From: Nageia nagi
Taxonomy: Eukaryota; Pinophyta
Length of the DNA: 64,000 nucleotides
Assembly (NCBI GenBank): GCA_050084985.1
Contig: JBITNC010000001.1
Location: 24,242,001 to 24,306,000 of the forward strand
Reading direction: 5' to 3'
Below are positions 20,713-31,885 of the stretch, one piece after another. Position 1 is the first letter of the stretch; each line of letters starts with the position of its first letter. Made by a program: the position numbers and the translations under genes. A model generated the notes under the pieces. That model had not been told where the DNA came from, did no database searches, and worked only from the letters and a program-made list of their open reading frames with translations.

Positions 20713-22561
20713 ACGATGGCCTCCTCCCTCGCCAGCTGCGACCTGGTCTCCCTCGCATGCATTGACTCCCTCCTCCCTCGCCAGCAACCTCGCCAGATAG
20801 ACTCCTCCCAACCCTCACACCTGCTCGCATGCGCCTGCACTTCTCTCCCTCTCACGCGCTGCTCCCATAGCCTCCTACTAGCCATGACGTGCAACAATCT
20901 TCTCCTCAAAGCCTGCTCTCTCCTGGTCTCCCTCGTGTGCAGTAGTCTCCTCCTCCCTCTCCTCTTAAGCTCCTCCTCTCTGGTCAACCTCCTGCACTAG
21001 CCTTCTCATCCTCCTTCCCACAGTCAAGGATGATGGCTGCCAAACATTTGCAAGTCCTCCTTGTCATTTAATTCACTTAGATGCATTAAGTTTATTTTGT
21101 TGACCACCTACATTTTTTGCACTTCCAAAAAGCAATGTGTGCTCTTCTTGGTAAAAGATAAAAGGGGGGGTCATAATTTTACAACTACAAAGCATTTAAT
21201 TATTTTTTGACTTAGGAGTATTTTTTTAGTGCTTAAGGTAGACAAAGCATTAAAATTGCATGAAGTAGGGGTATGGGTCTCCTATTACAACTTGCACACA
21301 TATACCTCTTAGGCATTTAATTTTTTTTACTTACTTGCTTACAAGTCAATTGCTCCCATTAAATGGACTTAGGAGTACTTAGAATATTTCTAATATTTTA
21401 CTCAAAATTGCATGTTTAAATTACTAAAAGTGCACATGCAATTTTTTAATGCTAACCTCTTAGCATTTTTTAAGCATAGTAATTTAGCTTAAGCATGCTA
21501 TTTTTTTAAGTAAATAAGGGAAAATTTTTACTTAAAATGCATACTTATGAGACAAGTCTTAGCATACAATTTTTTATAGGGATAAAACTTTAAGTGAAAA
21601 GGGGGGAGTTGGTATAATTTTTACTTAAATTTTATCTAGATCTTGCATGCTAGACTTGTGATGCATGTATCTCTATCTTGTTTGAAGAATAAAACATGCT
21701 TAGGACTTAAATTTTTAAGTTAAATAATGCATGATGCATGATTACTTAAATTTTTTTTTTTTAAGTCATGGAACAATGCATGTTATGAATTAAATACTAA
21801 GTAGGACTTAGTTCTTTTGTTTAATTCATTAAGTGCTTGAATAAATTGAGCAAATATACAAAATATAAAAGTCCTTTAGGGGTTAGTACAAAACCCATTG
21901 GACTTTTTAAGGTTTTTTCAAGCTTGTGTGGATGATGCAATTTTACTTTACTTTATATTTTCTTATACTTGCAAAAATGCAAATATTGAAAGTAACCCCT
22001 AAAATGAACACATCCGCATGTATTCTTCCACAACATGACTTGTTTGGGGAGCCACAAGGTGAGGACAGGGCAGACTAGAGCCCTTTTAGTTCGAAGAATC
22101 GAGTGGTGGTAAGTTCGTCTTAATTGCCCCTAAGACCTCTATTGGATTGGACATAACTCTATTAGGTGGACAAGCATGTGTGTAGTGATACCACATGTTC
22201 GCACGTCCATTCAGGGATTATCCTGATAACCTAGGAGGAAAAACTGAAAACCTTAATCAAGATAATTAAAATGGCCGATCCAAGATACGTCGGATCCTTG
22301 GAAAATAGTTAGTACTTCTCCTTGTGAGAGTATATTACTGACCAAGGTGAACTGGTTGAGGATTGGTAGTACCTGGGCTCCACCTTGCGGGCATCCAGGT
22401 GAAGGCCTAATTCTCCACAAGAAAACAACCCCAACATTATTCCTCTACGGATCGTGGTTATAAGTTTGCACATGTGGGACATGTTTACTTATGTTTGATT
22501 TGTATAGATGGAAACTTGTAAAAATTTGCATTCTTATTGCATATTTATTTTTGTACAGACA

Positions 22562-25500
22562 ATGGTTGAAACCTTCATACCCAAGCACATACTCGACAGT
22601 TCCAACTACGGCATATGGGAACCTCATATGAGAGCTGAGTTACAGGTAAGGAAGCTGTGGTAGACAGTAAATGAAGATCTAGTTGCTCCTACAGATGAGA
22701 AGGCCCTTGAAATTTACAACTCAAAGAATGAGTTAGTAACCTCAATGATCTATCATGCAGTTTCAGATGACATCCTTCTCATGATTTCTTCCTCGACATC
22801 AGAAAAAGAAGCTTGGGACAGACTAAAGAAAATTTACCTTGGGTCCAAATTTTCAAGAAGGTTCACCATTCTACAAAAGTTGTTGCAGTATCATCAAGGA
22901 GAAGATGAAAGTGCCTCAATCTACTTGAACAAAATCATTGACCTAAGGACACAACTAGTTGGCTGTGGGTGCAATTGGATCAATGATGAGTTCATGGTCT
23001 TCATTATTCTTCAAAGCCTCTCTACAAAGTTCAGTAACTTTGTCATAGTTATGGAGACTAGGCTCGATGATGAAGAAGATGTTATCTCCCTTGACAATCT
23101 TTCTAGACTCCTTCTGAAGCATGAGGAAACTTTAAACAAGAAAATGTTGAATATTTCTCCAAAGGATAATAGCATTGCTCTAGGAGCAACCAAAACTCCT
23201 TTCAAGAAGATGTTCAAACATTATAAATACAACAAATCCTCATCAACCATCAGGAAGCACAGCAACTTCAAGCAAAGGAATGACAAAGCTGGATCAAGCA
23301 AACCAACACCGCAGGAAAAGTTTGATGGGAATTGTAACTTCTGTGGCATCTTTGGGCACAAAGAGTATGATTATCGCAAAAATAAATTTGCTCAAAAAGG
23401 AAAGGGAAATGCAAATGTGAGAAATTTCAATAATAAAAAGAAGAACAAGCATGCTGCTTCTGTTGCCTACTACTCAATGACTCAAACTATTTCAAATGAT
23501 TGTATTATTGATTCAGGATGCACTAATCACATGTGTTATGAAAAGGATAAGTTTGAAAATTTTCATAAGTACAACAAGGATACAGTTGTGATAGGTGATA
23601 ATACAGTCCTTGATGTTCAAGGAATAGGGAATGTGAAGATTCATGGAAAGGCGCTTGATAATGTCTTTTATGTGCCTAAGTTAAGGATGAATCTTATCTC
23701 TGTAATTCAGATTACAAGGATAGGATGCTCATTTGAGTTTACCTCACACTCCTGGTGTGTTAAGAAAGGACTTGCCACTTTAATGAAAGGATCAGTAAAG
23801 AATGACCTTTATATTGTGGATCAAGTACCTTCAAAGATTTGTCTTGCTACAAATGTGTGTTCAAAAGGTAATCTTTGGCATCAACGATTAGGGCACCTTA
23901 ACCACAAGAGTATTCAAGATATGAAAAATCAAGAACTTATGGAAGGTTTACCTAATATCTCACCCACAATTGGTCTTTGTGAAAGGTGCATTCTTGGAAA
24001 GATGAATAGGCAAAAGTTTGAAAAGGATAAGGCAACTCAGGCTACTCGTCCTCTTCAGCTTGTGCATTCAGATTTGATGGGTCCATTTCAGACTAAGTCT
24101 CTAGGGGGAGCTTCTTATGTTCTGACCTTCATTGATGACTTCAGTAGGATGACATTTGGTTATCTACTTGGGCACAAGGATCAAACTTTTGATCGATTTA
24201 AAGACTTCAAGGCACTTGTTGAAAATCAAACTGATTTTAAGATCAAAATGCTGAGATCTGACAATGGGGGTGAATATAATAGCAATGAGTTTAACGATTA
24301 TTGTGTTAAACATGGGATCAAGCGACAATTCACAATCCCTTACATCCCTCAGCAAAATGGAATTTCTGAAAGAAAGAATCACACCATTATGGAAATGGCA
24401 AGATGCATGTTGGGTAACCTTCCTAGTTTCTTATGGGGAGAAGCTGTTCACACTACTATTCACACCTTAAATAGGTGTCCTACTAAAGCAGTTGAAGGAA
24501 AAACTCTGTATGAAGCATGGATAGGAAAGAAACCTAACATCTCACACTTCAGGGTCTTTGGATGTGATGCATTTGCCTTCATTACCTCAGAGAAAAGAAA
24601 GAAGCTAGATAAAAGATTAGAAAAATGCATCTTTATGGGGTATGATAATCAGCATAGAGGTTACAGACTCTACTCCTCATCCCATAAAACAGTCTTTATT
24701 TCTAGGGATGTCAAGTTTAATGAACTTCCTAAGGATACGACTTCTCATGCTGAGGTGTCTGATTCAGATGATTCTACGCCTGCACCTAACTGGTTGGATG
24801 ATCATGTAGGGAAGTCACCACAAGAGCAAAATTCTCCAGCTCAGAGAATTACAAGAAGTATGACCTTGAATAAATCCTTATTTGCAAAAATTGATAATAT
24901 GAATGATCCATCAACATTCAAAGAAGCTTCCAAGCAAGAATTTTGGATGGAAGCTATGAAAGTTGAGTATGAGGCACTCATGAAAAATGAAACTTGGGAT
25001 TTGGTTCCTTATCCCAATGAGAAAAATGTGATTGGAAATAAATGGATTTACAAGGTCAAGTACAATTCTAATGGAGAAGTTGAAAAATACAAAGCAAGGT
25101 TAGTGGCCAAAGGATTCGCTTAGAAATATGGTATTGATTATGAGGAAACCTTTGCTCCTGTGGCCAAGATGCCTACTGTCAGGATAATCCTTGCTCTTTC
25201 TGTAGCTCAAGGTTGGAAAGTTTTCCAACTTGATGTCAAGAGTGCATTTCTCAATGGTGACTTGGATGTAGAAATCTACATGAATCAACCAGAAGGATTT
25301 ATTACAGAAGGAAGAGTCTCTTGTGTGCAAGCTAAAGAAGTGTTTGTATGGACTTAAACAAGCACCTAGATCATGGTACAAAGAATTTTAGGATTCTTTG
25401 CAGATATTGGTTTTTCCAAGTGCTTCTCTGACTCAAATCTCTATGTACTCAATCAAGGAAAAGACATGGTCTTAATTCTCCTTTATGTGGATGATCTTCT

Positions 25501-26449
25501 CATAACAGGCAACAATATTGAAATCATCCAAGAGTGCATATCCAAACTAAAGGCAACATTTGAAATGACTGATCTAGGTCTATTGCATTACTATCTTGGA
25601 ATGCAAGTATACCAACACAAAGATTATACTTATCTTAGTCAATCTAAGTATATATCAGACATCTTGCAAAAGTTTGGAATGGAGGAGTGTAGATATGCTG
25701 TAATACCTATATCTCCTGGAATCATTGTATCATTGAGCTCAGATTCTTAGTTGGCTAATGCTACAGCTTATAGGCAATTGATCAGTAGTCTTTTGTATCT
25801 AACTATCTCTCGTCCTGATATTGCCTTTGCAGTGAATCTGATGGCACGATTCATGCAAAAACCATATGTTGAACACCTCAATGCTGTGAAGCAAATCTTG
25901 AGGTATGTGGCAAGGATAAAGAATCTTGCTCTTAAGTATTCCAAAGTGCCCTCAATTGTTCTCTCAGGGTTCTTAGATTCTGATTATGGGGGAGATAGAG
26001 ATGATAGAAAATCAACCTCTGCATATGTGTTCAGCATTGGTTCAGGTGCTATCTCTTGGGCTTCCAAGAAGCAACCTACTGTGACTCTTTCTACCATCGA
26101 AGCTGAATATCGAGCCATGTTTGTTGTCGCCTAAGAAGCTATTTGGCTAAGGCATCTTCTGAACGAAATTGGGTATAAGCAAAATGGCCCATCTCTTATT
26201 TCTTTAGACAATCAATCGGCTATCTCTTTGGCTAAGAATCTTGTGTTCCATCAGAGAACCAAACATGTGGAAATCCAAGCCCATTTTATCAGGGAGAAGG
26301 TTCTAGATGACATCATACACTTGGAGTATTGTCCATCTACTGAAAACTCTGCTGATCTATTCACCAAGCCCCTTTCTAAAGCTCAGTTCAGCAAGCTTAG
26401 GGATTCTCTCAGGTTGGTGAAGTTGCCCTCAAGGGGGAGTGAAGTTTGA
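22562..26449 (+). pseudogene. Copia-1 gag-pol polyprotein, broken
   Basis: The frame starts at ATG 22562 (MVETFIPKHIL) and ends at TGA 26447-26449, about 1295 codons, the usual copia length. Nonsense codons lie at 22661 (TAG), 25121 (TAG), 25748 (TAG) and 26132 (TAA). A 2-base loss near 25311 and a 1-base loss near 25382 cancel each other. Domains in the 792-codon open stretch from 22745: UBN2-type gag, zinc knuckle near residue 197 with its last Cys replaced by Tyr, protease DSG near 254, HHCC pre-integrase near 380-420, and integrase D443, D506 and E542 with the 35-residue spacing. Downstream are reverse transcriptase with LLYVDDLLITG near 25481 and RNase H with STIEAEY near 26095. The product would replicate the element in cytoplasmic particles and integrate it in the nucleus; as it stands no full product is possible without readthrough. 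Confidence 0.92.
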
Positions 26450-26500
26450 ACTTTTGTTAGTGATGACAACTTCACCTCTAAGAGGCTCTTTTGTTGTTGT

Positions 26501-27117
26501 ATATAGTGTGTGTTGATTATGATATACCTCTGTGGTAAGTTTGCTCTGCATGACAAACTTGTTGTACATTTTATACCTCTATGGTGAGTTTGCTCTGCGT
26601 GAGAAACTCATTGTACAATTTTTGAGCATATAATTAATATACCTCCATGGTAAGTTCACTCTACGTGATGAACTTGTTGTACATTCTATACCTCCGTGGT
26701 GAGTTTGCTCTGTGTGAGAAACTTATTGTACAATTTTTATGCTCTATACCTCCGTGGTGAATTTGCTCTGCGTGAGAAACTCGTTGTACAATTTTTGAGC
26801 ATATAATTAATATACCTCCGTGGTAAGTTTGCTCTGCATGATGAACTTGTTGTACATTCTATACCTTCGTGGTGAGTTTGCTCTGCGTGAGAAACGCGTT
26901 GTATAATTTTTATGCTCTATACCTCCGTGGTGAGTTTGCTCTGCGTGAGAAACTAGTTGTATAATTTTTGAGCATATAATTAATATACCTCCATGGTAAG
27001 TTCACTCTGCATGACGAACTTGTTGTACATTCTATACCTCCATGGTGAGTTTGCTCTGTGTGAGAAACTTGTTGTACAATTTTTATGCTCTATTAATAAT
27101 CAACACATGTCTATATA
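26501..27117 (+). repeat. Hairpin-forming minisatellite in Copia-1 3' region
   Basis: Ten monomers start with ATACCT near 26524, 26573, 26638, 26687, 26746, 26811, 26861, 26918, 26984 and 27033. Lengths of about 49, 57 and 65 bp recur as a higher-order A-B-C pattern. Each monomer holds a short inverted repeat around a conserved CTCTGCGTGA-like loop. Monomer 1 pairs AAGTTTG with CAAACTT (26537-26543 and 26554-26560). Monomer 3 pairs AAGTTCA with TGAACTT (26652-26658 and 26669-26675). An imperfect inverted repeat (GTGTGTTGATTA near 26507, TAATCAACACATG near 27097) caps the array. It lies after the pol stop and before the polypurine tract. Confidence 0.85.
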
Positions 27118-27550
27118 CAACAGGTGACTATGAGTGATGGCTTGGCATCTCCGTGATGACTTATAGTGCACCATTAATCAGTTATTTATAAGATAGCATT
27201 ATTTGATTCTCTTATTTGAATATATGATGCATCTAACTAATTTTGTTCATGAGTTGCTTGTAGCATGCAGGATCTTCTTCAGAAATGTAGGTTACTCACC
27301 TTGTGAAAGCAAGCTCATGGAGACTCACATGTCAGCTTAAAGTTGATCGACTACTATGTACAGTGAAACCAGTTGTGGTTAATGATTGTATTGTAAACCA
27401 TTTTGTCAAATGGCAATGTAGTGAGTCTCATACTAGTTCTCAAAAAGATTCTCAAATATGTAAATGTTCTCATCTCCACTTGTATCTCTATGGAGGAGAA
27501 CTCTCTCTTACTCTCTCTCTTCTTTCTTCTACGCTCTATCCCAATATTGC
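27118..27550 (+). other. Remaining Copia-1 3' untranslated region
   Basis: This stretch lies between the hairpin array and the polypurine tract. The open frame 27303-27590 runs into the LTR and has no family resemblance. Confidence 0.5.
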
Positions 27551-27562
27551 ATTAAGGGGGAG
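27551..27562 (+). promoter_or_regulatory. Copia-1 polypurine tract
   Basis: ATTAAGGGGGAG directly abuts the 3' LTR and is the expected plus-strand primer. The same tract borders the 3' LTR of Copia-B (minus strand, 45644-45655). Confidence 0.9.
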
Positions 27563-28056
27563 TGTTAGAATTTGTAATGAAATATTGTGAATATCTAAAC
27601 TCCTTGTAAGTTCAATTAATCACTTAAAGGATATGTAGATACCTTAAGGGATTAATTGAATTCTTTATTATGTGTGGACTTTGACCTAACCATGGGGTTA
27701 GTTGGTAGGTTAAAGTTAGGTCACATATTTATTGTAACCCTAACCTTACCCTTGGGTTAAAGGGAGGTTAGGGAGGTGCTCTCAAGCTATAAATAGAGGG
27801 CCTCTCCTCTTGTAAACACATCTAAGTTTTGAAGTAAGATTACTCTACTTGGTTGTGTAGGAGAGAGCAAGAGAATAGTTGTAAGAGAGGCATAGATTGA
27901 GAATAGAGAACTAGTTGTGGATGTACTCCCAAGGAGGGAGGAACCACATTATATTGGTGTCATATTGTGTGAATGATGTTCTTAAGATTGTAGATGATGA
28001 ATGATTTAGCTTCCTAGTCTTGGACCTTGAGAATTAGATCTAGGCTAATTCCATCA
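27563..28056 (+). repeat. 3' LTR of Copia-1
   Basis: 494 bp, the same length as the 5' LTR, with three transitions between them. It is followed directly by the TTTAA target duplication. Confidence 0.97.
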
Positions 28057-28061
28057 TTTAA

Positions 28062-28290
28062 TACTACGAAAATGTATCCATATTGCATCATGCATCTTGT
28101 CAAACAATGCTTGGACCATAAATTACATATCCTCCAATCATTGCACTCCATGAAACTATGTTTGCATCATGCATCTTCTATATTTTGCATACATGTCTAT
28201 CAATTTTGATGGGCATCTTGTCAAACAATTATCGGACATCGTGTCTTCTTCAATATTTTGCACACATGTACTTTGCATGTAAGTGGAACA
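28062..28290 (-). pseudogene. Decayed PPR-like remnant beside Copia-1
   Basis: On the minus strand the segment reads, with frame changes, YMCAKY...LFDKMP near 28270-28205 and MHDANIVSWSAMIGGY near 28165-28115. This is the core pattern of a PLS-type PPR repeat. It is host DNA outside the Copia-1 target duplication and is distinct from the fragment inside the leader. Short length and stops keep confidence moderate. Confidence 0.42.
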
Positions 28291-29430
28291 CATATAAAGG
28301 TTAAATGTTGTTACATTTGGATCCCAGGTACTTCATTACTTAAAATATGGATAATGTTCATCTAGATATTATTGATGATGCAAAGTAAAATAATATCTTA
28401 GAAACAGTCTTACACAGTGACATGGTGCATGCTCTCACATTTAATGACAACACTATTAAAAAGGGATTGTTGTTAATAAATACTTGTATAAATAGATAAT
28501 AGTTTCCTTACAAATTTTTAAGTAGATGCAATTATCAAGCGTAGAACCAAACTCTAGAACATCACCTTTATATGTCCAAATAACGATGCTATTACAAATG
28601 TCCAAATAATGGTGCTATTACAAAGCAATATTATGTGCTAGGCCCAATGTAATATCATTAAACATAATTTATGTTTAAAAATATCTTGAATATTACCAAG
28701 ATCATATTATTGCTATAAGTCAACTTTCACTCCTTTATATGCCCTTGTAGGTTATAAATGTAAGAGTTGGAGGTTGACATCCCTATGGGATCTCTTTGAT
28801 AGGTGGTTGTCCCATATCATCATACTTTTGGTGTCTCTACACACTACCTATTTGAGAATTTGTTATTCTTTGTGCTATTGTTACTTGTTATATCTTACAC
28901 ACTTCCTAACTTTATAGGTTTTAAGGCATTTGCACCATAAGAGAAGATTGTAACCATGGTGTCCACATCATGATTCTTTATGATCCATGGCATCAAATAT
29001 TAAGAGAAACAAGCATTGATCCAAGCAATATAATATCTTTAAAGGCTCACCTTAAATTTGATCTGATGCTTTGCTTATCAATTTCATAGTTCGAGGGTTG
29101 TACATACCTATTCTATCATATCAATTGCATATTTTTCATATATTAATCATTCTATAATTAAATAAGTATCATATTTTTAGTAGGTTTATAATTATTGTGT
29201 TTCTTCATTAATTCCATAATTTAGGGTCTACATATTGGTGAACCTAACATTCCCTACACACCTAGAACTTTCTTCTACGGTATCCTTATTTAGAATTCAT
29301 GAATCCTTGCACACTACTACTCCTTCCTTTGCCCAAAGTCCTCAGAATATTAACTTGCCAAAAGGATAACACCAAGATTTGTTATGTATTCATTCCAAAG
29401 ATCCTTTCAAATATTGAAGAATAGCATAGG
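28291..29430. other. No recognisable feature
   Basis: AT-rich DNA with no convincing frame on either strand. The segment ending near 29240 could be the end of an old LTR ahead of the gag region, but no matching copy is present. Confidence 0.4.
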
Positions 29431-29439
29431 GTTTCCAAA

Positions 29440-31800
29440 GGTAGGGTTAATTTTGATGAAATTAGGAGAAGTAACATGTTAAACCCTGACCTACCTCAAC
29501 AATTCCTTGAACTTGATCCTAATGATAAAATTGCAACTGATGAATAAAATGATTTTAAGTTCGTTAATTCTAGTTCTCAAATGAGTATTATTGGTCAAAC
29601 ACCTAATAGGTTCCAAAATAACCTTGGTGATGATGATTTTTAAATGATTAATTTAAATGATTTGGTTGATACATCTGAGAATGACTCTAAGAATTTTAAT
29701 CTTGATATCATACATTATAATATTAGAGCTATAAATGAATTAATGTCTCACAATGATAAATTAGAATATTTTGTTACAAATAATGTTTATGCTACCATTA
29801 TTATCCTAACAAGGAATGAGATATTATACATAGCTTAGAACTCCACTTTCCTCTGATCCTTTGTTTTAATATGAGAATGTAGGATATTCAAAATGGAGGT
29901 TGTCTATCATAAAAATGCATAGCATCGATGCTATGCCAACCTACAACAACAATGTGAATGATGCAAAATTTGTACCACCTAATGCTTTGAAAATGGTACA
30001 AAGGAGAACAAATATGAAGGTGATAAAGAAGCCTTTGAAACTCCAAAAGAACCACATGTAGAGCTTGAAATAAGTACAATTCATGAGTGTATTCAATAAG
30101 ATAAAGGTAAGAATATATTAACTAAACCTAAAAAATTAGAAGACATAGATGATCAAGTTGCTACCTTAATTAATAAAGCTTATGAAAAAAACCAAATTCG
30201 AATCAAGAAGAGCATGAAATAAAAATTGATCTCCTTATGGATGCATAAGAGTCTAAAAGTTTCCAAAAGGTTATTGATGATCAACAACTAGATTACCTAT
30301 TTGATTTATTAGATAATATAGAGGAAAAAAGATCTAATATAATTAAAGAAAGAACAAGGAACGCAAATACCTCCTCCCCAACCTAGTAATGTTCCTCCTA
30401 AAAGTAGTAATATCCCTCTTCATAATGTTCCTCCACAAACACCACCACCAATCCCTCAAAATATTCAACTTATAACTCCACCTCTTATTACATAACCTAT
30501 AGTCTCAAACCACCACAACAACCTGCAACCCAACCTTCATTTGCGTAATCTAAACCAATAGGTACACATAACTTTAATTCAAAAATTCAAGAAAGAATTA
30601 AAAAAATAGAAAATGAACTTTATAATGAAAATGATGATTTTTTATTTTGTTTAAAATGCCCATTAAATGATAGAATTGCTCGTAAAGTCTTAAATTGTAA
30701 AAAGAACATTAGATTTACAAAATTTGATGGTTCTCAAGATCCAAATATGCATGTTAGAAAATTTCAAGAGTAAGTTATTGAATTTATTTATGATTATGAT
30801 ATTTTCTAGTAGGTTAAAAGATGATGAATTGAAATGGTATTTTAGTCTTTTTGAAAAAGTATTGATAAATATGAAGATCTCATTCTTAAAATTTTAAGTA
30901 ATTTCAATTATAATATTCAATATAAACCTCATTTGAAGGATTTATGTATATTTAAACAAGAAATTAATCAATACCTAAATGATTTTGTTCAAATATTGAA
31001 AAAAGTTGCAAATAGAGTCACTGTTATTGAACAAGATTTAAAATATACTTTTATCACTGCATTATTACCTTAGTTTAAGTTGTAATTAATTGATCATAAT
31101 AATATACCACTAGGAAAAATAATAGATAAATCACTTAAAAAGAAATTTTGTATTATTCAAAACTACAAAGAACTTGAAAAGGTAATTACTACAATGGTAA
31201 ATCATTATGTATGTTAAAAGAAAATAATAATAATGGTAAGTGTTGATAAAAAACCAACTACACCAAGGAGGAAGTTTACAAAATTGAAAAGGTAATTACT
31301 ACAAAGGTAAATCATTATGTATGTTAAAAGAAAATAACAATGGTAAGTGCTAATAAAAAACCAACTACACCAAGGCAGAAGTTTACAAAATTGAATGTAA
31401 GTGTTGATAATATTTTTAATGTTTTATTGAAAAAGATATTATCGATATTCCACCTATTGTTCAACATCATTTCCTAAATGGTATTTCTAAAAATTATAGA
31501 TTTGAAGAATTTTGTAACTATCATAAGACATCAGGACATCTAACCATAAATTGTAGGACTTTGAGAAATATTATACAATATTTTATTGATCAAAAGGCTA
31601 TCCAAATTGATGATAAACTACATTAGGATGATGTTGGTCTTGTCCACCCTAATGATGGTCAACTAGATATCTTTACGAACCATTTTCCAAATACAACTCA
31701 AAAACCTAAGGGATTCATTGGAATGATAAATACCCCAAATTATTTTCAATATTACTTTGCTAACACTTACAGATGTAAATGAAGAAAATAGTCTCCTATC
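29440..31800 (+). pseudogene. Decayed Ty3/gypsy gag (zinc-knuckle type)
   Basis: Reading across several stops and small frame changes, about 30700-31150 gives the retrotransposon gag core (KFDGSQDPNMHVRKFQE, then LKDDELKWYFSL). A knuckle-like motif, FCNYHKTSGHLTINC, lies at about 31509-31553. Protein at 29440-30200 is Asp- and Asn-rich. Gag of this type belongs to non-chromovirus Ty3/gypsy lineages; placing it near Tat or Athila is inference. A duplicated segment occurs near 31170-31395. The copy stops near 31880 where an LTR fragment begins, so protease and polymerase are missing. Confidence 0.65.
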
Positions 31801-31885
31801 ATGAACCAAAAATCTTCCTCAAGAAGTCACACTACTCAATCTCAAAAATCACATAATGTTCATGCCATAAATATGTTTCATCATG

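Larger units (their letters stand above)
19294..22561 (+). other. Long leader of Copia-1
   Basis: More than 3.2 kb separates the primer site from the first gag ATG, far longer than usual for copia. The segment 21870-22435 aligns with 57850-58440 in Copia-2, so at least part of the leader is a family trait. Between about 19985 and 20712 it carries two captured fragments (separate entries) that I cannot find in Copia-2. A C/T-rich block lies at 20713-21000; Copia-2 has a similar block near 56330-56900. Confidence 0.7.
18786..28056 (+). mobile_element. Copia-1: structurally complete Ty1/copia retrotransposon
   Basis: The 9271-bp element is flanked by a perfect TTTAA duplication (18781-18785 and 28057-28061). 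The two 494-bp LTRs differ at three positions, all transitions. Layout: 5' LTR, tRNA-Met primer site, 3.3-kb leader, gag-protease-integrase-reverse transcriptase-RNase H frame, 1.1-kb 3' region with a hairpin minisatellite, polypurine tract, 3' LTR. Integrase before reverse transcriptase defines the copia superfamily. The near-identical LTRs indicate a recent insertion, yet the coding frame has four nonsense codons and two small deletions, so it was probably moved by proteins supplied in trans. Confidence 0.95.

Noticed and set aside
20716-21000. Plus-strand frame rich in Ser and Leu in the Copia-1 leader
   Set aside because: It is a translation of a C/T-rich block, probably low-complexity leader sequence.
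22562-26449. A variant genetic code reading UAG and UAA as Gln
   Set aside because: No such code is known in plant nuclei; stops also replace Arg, Glu, His and Tyr codons in sister copies, and frameshifts and lost catalytic residues show ordinary decay.
26501-27117. CRISPR-like array
   Set aside because: Repeats are contiguous monomers of variable length within a plant retrotransposon, without unique spacers.
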